NCBI GenBank assembly: GCA_016286835.1 | Contig: JAEEUD010000098.1 | Span: forward strand, 1 to 7,045 | Source of the DNA: Pyramidobacter sp. | GTDB taxonomy: Bacteria; Synergistota; Synergistia; Synergistales; Dethiosulfovibrionaceae | DNA length: 7,045 nt | Direction of reading: 5' to 3' | Shown here: positions 1-5,529 of the stretch, in pieces | Numbering within the stretch: the stretch's first letter is position 1 | Layout: each line of letters opens with the position of its first letter | Program-made: the position numbers and the translations under genes | Notes under the pieces: generated by a model | Seen by the model: only the letters and a program-made list of their open reading frames with translations | Databases searched by the model: none | What the model was told of the DNA's origin: nothing

Positions 1-954
1 CTTGACGGGGAACGGATGCGCGAACGTGCGGAAGTAGCACCACAGCGTCAGGCTCAGCTGATCGTGGCCGAGCGCCAGCCGCACGCTCCATTCCAGCCGC
101 TGCCACTCGCTGCCCAGAAAGAACGGCTGAAAGGCGCGGCTCGGCTGGATCCACAGGCGGCCCTTCGGCTCGTTCTCGTAGAGCGTCAGCAGCGTTCCCG
201 TCCAGCGCGCGCCGCCCAGTTCGATCGAGATCAGGCCCGCGCTCAGGCGCCGCAGCCGGGCAAGCAGCGCCGTGCGGTTGCTCTTCGTGTTGCTGCGGCC
301 CAGCTCGCGCAGCAGCATGTAGCACGAAAGGCTGACGCCGCAGAGGTCGCGGCTTTTCCGCTGCCGGTACAGGTTCATCGCCGCCATGTAGACGGTGAGG
401 TCTTCCTGATCGAAGCGTTCGCCCGAAAAGCGCAGTTCGATCCCATCCGGCCCCGGCAGCAGCTCATTCACGCACCTGCGGCGCGCGCCCCGGCGGACGA
501 CCGCGAACAGCGGCAGCTGGAGAAGGCGCTTGGGCGCGCCGGAAAGGCCCGCCGGCCCTTCGACCACGAGCGGTTCGGCCTGACGCGCGCTTTCCAGCGG
601 CAGAGGCTGCCCTTTCGCCGCCATGCACTCCAGTTTGGCACGGTGCGCCGCCCGCGCCCGCAGGATCACGGCGCGGATCTCGCGCGGCAGCTTCGCCCAG
701 CTTTTCGGATCGGAGTCGTCGGGACAGGGCAGGTCGTCCATGCCGTCGAAGACGATGTCGCGCGTCCGCGCCGGCTCGTCCGGCCATGTGCCGCCGCCTG
801 GGAGCGGACGTTCCGCACAGTTCGTGACAGGTGGATCATTCGTTATCATTTCAGAAATTTTGACGGCATTTTCGGAAGCGTTATTTCGCGCCGGCATGGT
901 ATTTCCGCCGTCAAACAAACAGGTCTTATGTGCGCTTTGATGCTGTTCGTTCAT
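1..954 (-). CDS. trfA: TrfA-family plasmid replication initiator, 3' end beyond the window
   Basis: The minus strand stays open from an ATG at 954 to the left edge, giving 318 residues with no stop, so the C-terminus is missing. The start has a strong Shine-Dalgarno (AAGGAGT at 961-967) at good spacing. Residues 1-140 are a poorly conserved, polar and proline-rich leader. From about residue 145 the protein resembles the TrfA family (from memory, not a search): LPLFAVVRRG at 147-156, SGERFDQEDL at 177-186, LLRELGRSNTKSNR at 214-227, a WIQPSRAFQPFF stretch at 268-279, and the typical ending AHPFPVK at 312-318. TrfA proteins bind origin iterons through winged-helix domains and help load the replicative helicase at plasmid origins. 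The codons for about residues 1-45 are AT-richer than the rest. It has its own promoter and is separated from the ank genes by a terminator. The family call is fairly secure; whether it drives a plasmid, an integrated element or a remnant cannot be told here. Confidence 0.78.
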   Translation of the reverse strand, partial: MNEQHQSAHKTCLFDGGNTMPARNNASENAVKISEMITNDPPVTNCAERPLPGGGTWPDEPARTRDIVFDGMDDLPCPDDSDPKSWAKLPREIRAVILRARAAHRAKLECMAAKGQPLPLESARQAEPLVVEGPAGLSGAPKRLLQLPLFAVVRRGARRRCVNELLPGPDGIELRFSGERFDQEDLTVYMAAMNLYRQRKSRDLCGVSLSCYMLLRELGRSNTKSNRTALLARLRRLSAGLISIELGGARWTGTLLTLYENEPKGRLWIQPSRAFQPFFLGSEWQRLEWSVRLALGHDQLSLTLWCYFRTFAHPFPVK

Positions 955-960
955 ATTTCA

Positions 961-967
961 ACTCCTT
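961..967 (-). promoter_or_regulatory. Ribosome binding site of the trfA-like gene
   Basis: AAGGAGT on the minus strand lies about 6 bases upstream of the ATG at 954. It fixes the start of the replication initiator, whose N-terminus is otherwise too variable to place by similarity. Confidence 0.8.
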
Positions 968-1033
968 TGTTTCAGTTCGATCCCGTTGTAACCATTTGCT
1001 CAAGCAGTGTGACAGATCTTGGGGGATAGGGTG

Positions 1034-1062
1034 ATTATAACCGAAACAAATTGTCATTGCAA
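1034..1062 (-). promoter_or_regulatory. Sigma70-type promoter for the trfA-like gene
   Basis: On the minus strand a -35 box TTGCAA (1062-1057) and a perfect -10 box TATAAT (1039-1034) are separated by exactly 17 bases. Transcription would start near 1027 and leave a leader of about 70 bases before the ATG at 954. It is the most consensus-like promoter in the window and lies downstream of the terminator at 1131-1169, so the initiator gene appears to be an independent transcription unit. Confidence 0.75.
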
Positions 1063-1094
1063 GAGTTTAAAAGCAGACTTTTGATTCAAGGCCG

Positions 1095-1118
1095 ACACGA
1101 AGACACAAAGACACGAAG
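1095..1118 (+). repeat. Tandem octamer repeat ACACRAAG x3, left copy of an inverted pair
   Basis: Three head-to-tail 8-base units are read on the plus strand: ACACGAAG, ACACAAAG, ACACGAAG. An inverted copy lies at 1532-1555. The longest exact match between the two is 18 bases (1102-1119 against the reverse complement of 1539-1556). The pair brackets the decayed ankyrin gene and its terminator. Confidence 0.85.
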
Positions 1119-1130
1119 AAAAGCAGGGAT

Positions 1131-1169
1131 AAAAAGAACCCCGCCGGACGCGCGGGCACTTCGGCGGGG
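1131..1169 (-). terminator. Rho-independent terminator of the ankyrin gene fragment
   Basis: An 8-bp perfect stem of CCCCGCCG (1139-1146) with CGGCGGGG (1162-1169) encloses a 15-base loop. Reading the minus strand it is followed by TTCTTTTT (1138-1131), which makes it a minus-strand terminator. It lies 34 bases past the stop codon of the ankyrin fragment and would keep that transcript out of the trfA-like gene. Confidence 0.75.
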
Positions 1170-1202
1170 AGTGAATACAGTATCGATTGCGTGGAGCTCT
1201 TT

Positions 1203-1469
1203 TTACTTCGCTCTGCAGATCAGCGTGCAGAGACGCTGTTTCTCGGTGGCGGGAAGCTCGGCGACGTTGGCAACGTGCCAGAGGGCGTCGCGCCATCTGC
1301 CGTCTTTGGAGTTCGCGTCCGCGCCCGCCTTGACGAGCCGCACGACGGCATCAGTATCGCCCATTTGCGCGGTTTTCGAGCAGCTCCTCGTTCACGTTCG
1401 CAAAGCACCTGGTTGCGGTCATCAGCATTGCAAGCAACGTGGCACACTCTTTTTTGCGTTCAGTTTCAT
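1203..1469 (-). pseudogene. Decayed small secreted ankyrin-repeat paralogue with two frameshifts
   Basis: An ATG at 1469 has a good Shine-Dalgarno (AGAGGTGA, 1482-1475). The starting frame reads MKLNAKK and meets a stop at 1424-1422. Moving to the -1 frame at a run of six A (1455-1450) restores a signal-peptide-like stretch (TLLAMLMTATRCFA) followed by NVNEELLENRA. A second shift at GGG (1362-1360) restores the original frame and gives GDTDAVVRLVKAGADAN, then DALWHVANVAELPATEKQRL, ending at TAA (1205-1203). That C-terminal part clearly parallels the end of the neighbouring intact ankyrin protein (GDTEVIELLLKNGADAAAK ... DAVWHLNQNRQMPAAEKERL). The repaired product would be about 88 residues: signal peptide, one ankyrin repeat, C-terminal cap. 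The two shifts compensate, so start and stop share a frame. A pseudogene is most likely; paired sequencing errors are possible, and recoding is less likely. Confidence 0.75.
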
Positions 1470-1506
1470 GAATATCACCTCTTAAAGAGATTTGCTTTCT
1501 GTGCTG

Positions 1507-1515
1507 ATTATAGCA
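1507..1515 (-). promoter_or_regulatory. Extended -10 promoter of the ankyrin fragment
   Basis: TGC-TATAAT on the minus strand (1515-1507) fits an extended -10 element; no convincing -35 is seen 17 bases upstream. It sits within a short inverted repeat, GTGCT (1501-1505) and AGCAC (1512-1516), which could be an operator or coincidence. The same TGCTATAAT word precedes the intact ankyrin gene, supporting common descent of the two units. Confidence 0.55.
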
Positions 1516-1531
1516 CGCCCCTTTTAGATTC

Positions 1532-1555
1532 CTTTATGTCTTCGTGTCTTTGTGT
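1532..1555 (-). repeat. Tandem octamer repeat ACACRAAG x3, right inverted copy
   Basis: On the minus strand this reads ACACAAAG, ACACGAAG, ACATAAAG, so the last unit has one change from the ACACRAAG pattern. It begins 13 bases beyond the stop codon of the intact ankyrin gene and lies upstream of the promoter of the decayed copy. It is the inverted partner of the block at 1095-1118. Confidence 0.85.
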
Positions 1556-1568
1556 CAGGTTCTGGAAT

Positions 1569-2354
1569 TTATCGTTTCACAGCACCGCGGATCAGGTCCG
1601 CCAGCCGCTCCTTTTCGGCGGCGGGCATCTGCCGGTTCTGGTTCAGGTGCCACACGGCGTCGTGGCCGGCGTAGTCTTTTGCGGCTGCGTCGGCGCCGTT
1701 TTTCAGCAGCAGTTCGATCACTTCGGTATCGCCGCGGGGCGCCGCGTACATCAGCGCGGTGCGGCCGTAGCTGTCGACTGAGTTCACGTCGCCGCCGGCG
1801 CAGATCAGCAGTTCCAGCGTGACGGCGTGGCCGTACAGGGCCGCGAGCATCGTCGCTGTCTCACCGCTTCCTTCACGCGCGTGCAGGTCGGCGCCCGCGT
1901 CAAGCAGCCGCTTGACGGCGTCGGTCTGACCGTTCAGCGCCGCGTTCATCAGGGCGGTGAAGCCCTGTCCGTTTTTCGCGTTCACGTCCGCTCCCGCGGC
2001 CAGCAGCATCCCGATCGCGCGCGTCTGTCCGTTGCGCGCCGCCCACATCAGCGGCGTGCGGGCCCACAAGAGCGTTTTCGGGTTCGGGTCGGCGCCGGCG
2101 GCCAGCAGCGTCTTCATCGCCATCGTGCGTCCGTACCACGCCGCGTAGAGCAAGGGCGTGCCGCCGTCTTCCCTGGCCGCGTTCACGTCGGCGCCGGCCT
2201 TCACAAGGCTCTCCACCGCCGCGGGATTGCCGTCCTCGATCGCCCTGAACAGGTCCGCGTTCTCTCCGGCCCGGCGGGGCACGGCGCTCACGGGCGCGGC
2301 ACTCAGGAGGGCGGCCAGCAGCGCCGCAAAGACTTTAACCGAATGATGAAGCAA
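1569..2354 (-). CDS. Secreted ankyrin-repeat protein
   Basis: This encodes 261 residues from a TTG start at 2354. I prefer TTG over the ATG at 2372 because GAGGTGA (2366-2360) lies 5 bases before the TTG but inside the longer reading, and the decayed paralogue has the same AGGTGA-to-start layout. Residues 1-24 form a signal peptide (basic start, hydrophobic ALLAALLSAAP, cleavage likely after VSA), so the protein is exported to the periplasm or beyond. About six ankyrin repeats follow, at roughly 32-63, 64-97, 98-130, 131-163, 164-196 and 197-229, with the usual TPLxxAA and LLxAGADVN signatures, then a capping segment at 230-261. Ankyrin repeats bind proteins; no catalytic domain is present and the partner is unknown. 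It diverges from the rnf operon, and nothing in the sequence ties it to Rnf function. Confidence 0.88.
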   Translation of the reverse strand: MLHHSVKVFAALLAALLSAAPVSAVPRRAGENADLFRAIEDGNPAAVESLVKAGADVNAAREDGGTPLLYAAWYGRTMAMKTLLAAGADPNPKTLLWARTPLMWAARNGQTRAIGMLLAAGADVNAKNGQGFTALMNAALNGQTDAVKRLLDAGADLHAREGSGETATMLAALYGHAVTLELLICAGGDVNSVDSYGRTALMYAAPRGDTEVIELLLKNGADAAAKDYAGHDAVWHLNQNRQMPAAEKERLADLIRGAVKR

Positions 2355-2359
2355 CGTTC

Positions 2360-2366
2360 TCACCTC
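2360..2366 (-). promoter_or_regulatory. Ribosome binding site deciding the TTG start of ank
   Basis: GAGGTGA on the minus strand ends 5 bases before TTG at 2354. The only upstream alternative, ATG at 2372, lacks a Shine-Dalgarno (the bases before it are AT-rich) and would add six residues ahead of the signal peptide. Confidence 0.65.
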
Positions 2367-2392
2367 ACGCATAAGTATTTTGATTTACCGTC

Positions 2393-2401
2393 ATTATAGC
2401 A
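2393..2401 (-). promoter_or_regulatory. Extended -10 promoter of the intact ankyrin gene
   Basis: TGC-TATAAT on the minus strand (2401-2393) lies about 40 bases before the TTG start, leaving a leader of roughly 30 bases. No good TTGACA-like box sits 17 bases upstream, consistent with an extended -10 promoter. Confidence 0.6.
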
Positions 2402-2478
2402 TGGCAACGCTGTCGAACGCCGCCGCGTCCGCTTCCCCATCGATCTTTTCTCTCGTTCCCATAGAAAGTGCCGATGAT

Positions 2479-2493
2479 CCGCTCCCCGAGCGG
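2479..2493. other. Small perfect stem-loop between ank and rnfC
   Basis: CCGCTC (2479-2484) and GAGCGG (2488-2493) form a 6-bp stem with a CCC loop. There is no T-tract on either side, so it is not a convincing terminator. It lies upstream of both divergent promoters and may be an operator or chance. Confidence 0.35.
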
Positions 2494-2507
2494 CTTTACA
2501 CGGTGCG

Positions 2508-2515
2508 TGTATACA
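2508..2515. promoter_or_regulatory. TGTATACA palindrome upstream of the rnf promoter
   Basis: An 8-base perfect palindrome sits about 45 bases upstream of the rnf -10 element, a plausible place for a regulator to bind. It does not match any operator I can name. An 8-base palindrome can occur by chance, so this is tentative. Confidence 0.25.
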
Positions 2516-2558
2516 TAAGATTTGTACCGACTAACATATTTCATTCTTTCTAAAAAAG

Positions 2559-2567
2559 TGCTATTAT
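2559..2567 (+). promoter_or_regulatory. Extended -10 promoter of the rnf operon
   Basis: TGC-TATTAT (2559-2567) follows an AT-rich stretch (2530-2558) and is the best promoter candidate ahead of rnfC. There is no clear -35 box. Transcription would start near 2574 and give a leader of about 65 bases that contains the hairpin at 2586-2623. It resembles the two ankyrin gene promoters (TGCTATAAT). Confidence 0.5.
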
Positions 2568-2585
2568 GAGAAAAATATCACAAGA

Positions 2586-2623
2586 CGCGCCGCGTTTCGT
2601 CTGCAACGAAAGCCGGCGGCGCG
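2586..2623 (+). promoter_or_regulatory. Nested hairpin in the rnfC leader
   Basis: The outer stem pairs CGCGCCGC (2586-2593) with GCGGCGCG (2616-2623). An inner stem pairs TTTCGT (2595-2600) with ACGAAA (2606-2611) around a CTGCA loop, with a small asymmetric bulge between the stems. There is no U-tract after it, so it is not a simple terminator. It ends a few bases before the purine-rich ribosome binding site (about 2627-2637) and could stabilise the mRNA or modulate initiation at rnfC. I do not recognise a known riboswitch. Confidence 0.5.
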
Positions 2624-2640
2624 CTCAAGGGGGAAGGAAA

Positions 2641-3981
2641 ATGGGCTTTCCGACGTTTCGCGGCGGCGTGCATCCGCCGCAGAACAAGGATCTGACGCGC
2701 GACAAGGCGATCGAAGACTACAAGCCGAAGGGCGAGCTGGTCTTCCCGATGTCGCAGCACATCGGCGCGCCCAACGCGCCGGCCGTCAAAAAGGGCGACC
2801 GCGTTCTGGTCGGCACGGTGCTGGGCTCGACCGAGGCGTTCGTGTCGGCGCCGATCCTCAGCAGCGTCTCCGGCACGGTGAAGGACATCGGCCCGCGCCG
2901 CGTCACGGCCGGCAATTTCGACACCTGCGTGGTGGTGGAAAACGACGGGCTCTACGAGCGTGACCCGAAATGGGCGCCGATCCCTGATTACGAAAACTGC
3001 GATCCCAAAGAATACGTCAGGCGCCTTCGCGAGGCCGGCATCGTCGGCTTCGGCGGCGCGACGTTCCCCGCGGCCGTCAAGTTCGCGCCCCGCGATCCGT
3101 CCAAGATCAAATGGCTGATCGCCAACGGCGCGGAGTGCGAGCCGTACCTGAACTGCGACTTCCGCCTCATGCTCGAGGCCACGGAGGAGATCGTGCAGGG
3201 CATGAGCCTGCTCCTGCGGCTGTTCCCCAACGCCGAGGGCGTCATCGCCGTGGAGAACAACAAGCCGGAAGCGATCGCCGCGCTCAGCGAGTGCGTGAGC
3301 CGCCTCGGCGTCGTGCGCGTGCGCGTGCAGCCGATGACGGTGAAGTACCCGCAGGGCGCCGAGAAGATGCTGATCGAGGCACTGACCGGCCAGGAATACG
3401 TGGTCTCGGCGCTGCCGGCCGACGTGGGCTGCATCATCGCCAACGTCAGAACGGTGCAGCAGGCGTACCGCGCGATCGTCTTCGGCGAGCCGGCCGTGGA
3501 GCGCATCATCACGGTGACGGGCGACGCGATCGCGGAGCCGAAGAACGTGCGCGTGCCGCTGGGCACGTCGATCGCCGAGCTGGTCGAGTTCTGCGGCGGT
3601 TTTGCCACGCCGCCGGCCAAGGTGCTCTCCGGCGGACCGATGATGGGTGTGGCCATGCGCACGCTCGACGTGCCGGCCGTGAAGGGCAGCAGCGGTCTGC
3701 TCTGCCTGACGGCGAAATCGACGATGCTGGCTCGTCCCAGCGCGTGCCTGCGCTGCGGGCGCTGCGTCGACGCCTGCCCGGTCGGTCTGGTGCCGAGCGA
3801 CCTTGACAGCTACGTGCTGCTCAAGCGCTACGACGACTTTGAAAAACAGGGCGGCATGAACTGCATCGAGTGCGGCAGCTGCACCTATGTCTGCCCCGCC
3901 TGCCGTCCGCTGACGCAGAGCTGCCGCGACGGCAAGACGTATGTGATGGCGCAGCGCAGAAAGGCGGCGGTGAAGAAATGA
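2641..3981 (+). CDS. rnfC: Rnf complex subunit C (NADH/FMN and 4Fe-4S subunit)
   Basis: RnfC is the peripheral cytoplasmic subunit where electrons from ferredoxin reach NAD+. The ATG at 2641 is chosen because it follows a purine-rich Shine-Dalgarno (AAGGGGGAAGG) and gives the family N-terminus FRGGVHPPQNK; the in-frame ATG at 2566 overlaps the -10 box and would add a basic leader encoded by the hairpin. The product is 446 residues, near the usual size for short RnfC without the long alanine-rich tail seen in some proteobacteria. Glycine-rich GFGGATFPAAVKF (136-148) and NGAECEPYL (162-170) mark the nucleotide/FMN domain. Two 4Fe-4S motifs follow: C369, C372, C375, C379 and C408, C411, C414, C418. 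Its stop overlaps the rnfD start (ATGA). Confidence 0.96.
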   Translation: MGFPTFRGGVHPPQNKDLTRDKAIEDYKPKGELVFPMSQHIGAPNAPAVKKGDRVLVGTVLGSTEAFVSAPILSSVSGTVKDIGPRRVTAGNFDTCVVVENDGLYERDPKWAPIPDYENCDPKEYVRRLREAGIVGFGGATFPAAVKFAPRDPSKIKWLIANGAECEPYLNCDFRLMLEATEEIVQGMSLLLRLFPNAEGVIAVENNKPEAIAALSECVSRLGVVRVRVQPMTVKYPQGAEKMLIEALTGQEYVVSALPADVGCIIANVRTVQQAYRAIVFGEPAVERIITVTGDAIAEPKNVRVPLGTSIAELVEFCGGFATPPAKVLSGGPMMGVAMRTLDVPAVKGSSGLLCLTAKSTMLARPSACLRCGRCVDACPVGLVPSDLDSYVLLKRYDDFEKQGGMNCIECGSCTYVCPACRPLTQSCRDGKTYVMAQRRKAAVKK

Positions 3982-4910
3982 ACCTCGGCAAACTCGTCGT
4001 ATCAAGTTCTCCGCACGTCCACGCGGAACTGACGACCTCGAAGATCATGGCGTGGGTGCTGATCGCGCTCGCTCCCGCGGGCGTGATGGGCGTGTGGTAT
4101 TACGGCCTGCGCGCGTTCGTCGTCATGGTCGTCTGCGTCGCCGCGTGCGTGCTCTCGGAGTACGCCTGGCAGAAACTGACGCATCGTCCGCTCACGATCG
4201 GCGACCTCTCGGCCGCCGTGACGGGGCTGATGCTGGCCTACAACCTGCCCGTCACCATCCCGCTGTGGATGGCGGCCGTCGGCGGCGTTTTCGCGATCAT
4301 CGTCGTCAAGCAGTTCTACGGCGGCCTCGGCTGCAACATCGTCAATCCCGCGCTGGCGGGACGCGCGATGATGCTGGCCAGCTGGCCCGTGGCGATGACG
4401 ACGTGGACGCTCGACGGCGTCACCACGGCCACGCCGCTGGCGCTGATCAAGGCGGGCACGCTCGATCAGCTGCCGCCGCTGTCGCACATGCTGGTCGGCT
4501 TCATGGGCGGATCCCTTGGGGAGACGTGCAAGCTGGCGCTGCTGATCGGCTTTGCGATCCTGCTCTGGAAGAAGATCATCACCTGGCACGTGCCGGTGAT
4601 CTACATCCTGACCGTCTCGGTGCTGTGCACGCTGTTCGGGCGCGGCGCGCCGGTGGCCGACATGCTGGCCGGCGGACTGTTCCTCGGCGCGATCTTCATG
4701 GCCACCGACTACGCCACGTCGCCGATCACGATCAAGGGCAAGGTGATCTACGCGTTCGGCTGCGGCGCATTGACGGCCGTGATCCGCACGTGGGGCGGTT
4801 ATCCCGAGGGCTTCACCTACGCGATCCTCGTGATGAACCTGACCGTTCCGCTCATTGACCGCGCGACGAAGCCGCGCATCTTCGGCGAGGTGAAGAAACA
4901 TGGCAAGTAA
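3978..4910 (+). CDS. rnfD: Rnf complex subunit D (membrane flavoprotein)
   Basis: RnfD is an integral membrane subunit with covalently bound FMN and is homologous to NqrB; it is thought to form part of the ion path. The 310-residue product is rich in hydrophobic helices. The flavinylation segment DGVTTATPL (146-154) matches the family pattern, with T152 the expected FMN-linked threonine. GCNIVNPALAGRA (118-130) and FMATDYATSPIT (240-251) are further signatures. The ATG at 3978 overlaps the rnfC stop by 4 bases, giving the typical N-terminus (SSSPHVHAELTTSKIMAWVLIAL), with PH-x(2)-[AS] just ahead of the first membrane helix. The 3' end overlaps rnfG by 11 bases. An upstream in-frame extension exists but lies within rnfC and is not credible. 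Confidence 0.95.
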   Translation: MNLGKLVVSSSPHVHAELTTSKIMAWVLIALAPAGVMGVWYYGLRAFVVMVVCVAACVLSEYAWQKLTHRPLTIGDLSAAVTGLMLAYNLPVTIPLWMAAVGGVFAIIVVKQFYGGLGCNIVNPALAGRAMMLASWPVAMTTWTLDGVTTATPLALIKAGTLDQLPPLSHMLVGFMGGSLGETCKLALLIGFAILLWKKIITWHVPVIYILTVSVLCTLFGRGAPVADMLAGGLFLGAIFMATDYATSPITIKGKVIYAFGCGALTAVIRTWGGYPEGFTYAILVMNLTVPLIDRATKPRIFGEVKKHGK

Positions 4911-5514
4911 GATCACACGCCTCGGGGCTATCCTCTTCGGCATCACCGCCGGCACGGGGCTGATCCTCGGCGCGGTGCAGGCCGTCACCGAAGGGCCGAT
5001 CGCCGATCAGCGCGCGGCCCAGAAGAACGCCGCGCTCTCGGCCACGCTGCCCGGCGCGAAGGAGTTCGTCCCCGTCGAACTGTCGGGCGAGCACGGTCTC
5101 GTGACCGAAGTGGTCGCCGGCAAGGACGGCGACAAAACGGCCGGCTGGTGCTTCACCGTCGGCACGAAGGGATTCGGCGGGCCGATGACGGTGCTCGTCG
5201 GCATCGACGGCACAGGGACGACGACGGGCATCTCGATCCTCGAGATGAACGAAACGCCCGGCCTCGGCGCCAGGTCGACCGAGCCCGCGTTCCAGGCTCA
5301 GTACCGCGGCAAGGGGCCCAAGGGACCTTTGACCGTGACGAAGACGCCGCCTGAAAACGAGCGTCAGATCCAGGCCATCTCCGGCGCCACGATCTCCTCG
5401 CGCGCCGTCACCCGTGCCGTCAACGCTGCCCGCGCCTACTGGGCGATGAGGCTGTCGCCCAAGCCCAGGGAGAGCGCCGGCCTGCTCGACGCGCTCACGG
5501 GCGCGAGCCAATAG
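4900..5514 (+). CDS. rnfG: Rnf complex subunit G (periplasmic covalent-FMN subunit)
   Basis: RnfG is anchored by one N-terminal helix (about residues 7-29) with its FMN-binding domain on the outer face of the membrane. The product is 204 residues, normal for the family. The flavinylation motif SGATISS is at 161-167, with T164 the expected FMN-linked residue, and LEMNETPGLGAR (114-125) is the conserved segment of FMN-binding domains. A Shine-Dalgarno (GAGGTGAAG) within the end of rnfD serves the ATG at 4900, so the two genes overlap by 11 bases and are probably translationally coupled. Confidence 0.95.
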   Translation: MASKITRLGAILFGITAGTGLILGAVQAVTEGPIADQRAAQKNAALSATLPGAKEFVPVELSGEHGLVTEVVAGKDGDKTAGWCFTVGTKGFGGPMTVLVGIDGTGTTTGISILEMNETPGLGARSTEPAFQAQYRGKGPKGPLTVTKTPPENERQIQAISGATISSRAVTRAVNAARAYWAMRLSPKPRESAGLLDALTGASQ

Positions 5515-5529
5515 AAGGGGGCGAAGGAC

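Noticed and set aside
464..787. A 107-codon minus-strand open frame within the trfA-like gene
   Set aside because: It is in a different frame from the TrfA-like protein, arginine- and alanine-rich, and lacks any recognisable motif; it is a shadow of high-GC coding sequence.
16..1029. A 337-codon plus-strand open frame covering the left end
   Set aside because: Its product is arginine-, alanine- and glutamine-rich low-complexity sequence with no family features. It is antisense to the minus-strand frame that encodes the TrfA-like protein with clear motifs and a good ribosome binding site.
1095..1555. CRISPR array, from the short repeats
   Set aside because: The units are 8 bases and directly abutting, with no spacers of regular length, and the second block is inverted; this is a simple tandem repeat pair.
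1191..1781. A 196-codon plus-strand open frame across the ankyrin gene ends
   Set aside because: It is antisense to two homologous ankyrin C-termini whose minus-strand frames match each other; its own sequence shows no family signature.
2566..2640. A longer rnfC starting at the ATG at 2566
   Set aside because: That ATG overlaps the likely -10 element, has no Shine-Dalgarno, and would translate the leader hairpin into a basic extension not typical of RnfC; the ATG at 2641 has both a ribosome binding site and the family N-terminus.
2578..4005. A 475-codon minus-strand open frame opposite rnfC
   Set aside because: It is histidine-, arginine- and alanine-rich as expected from the complement of GC-rich codons, while the plus strand encodes an unmistakable RnfC.
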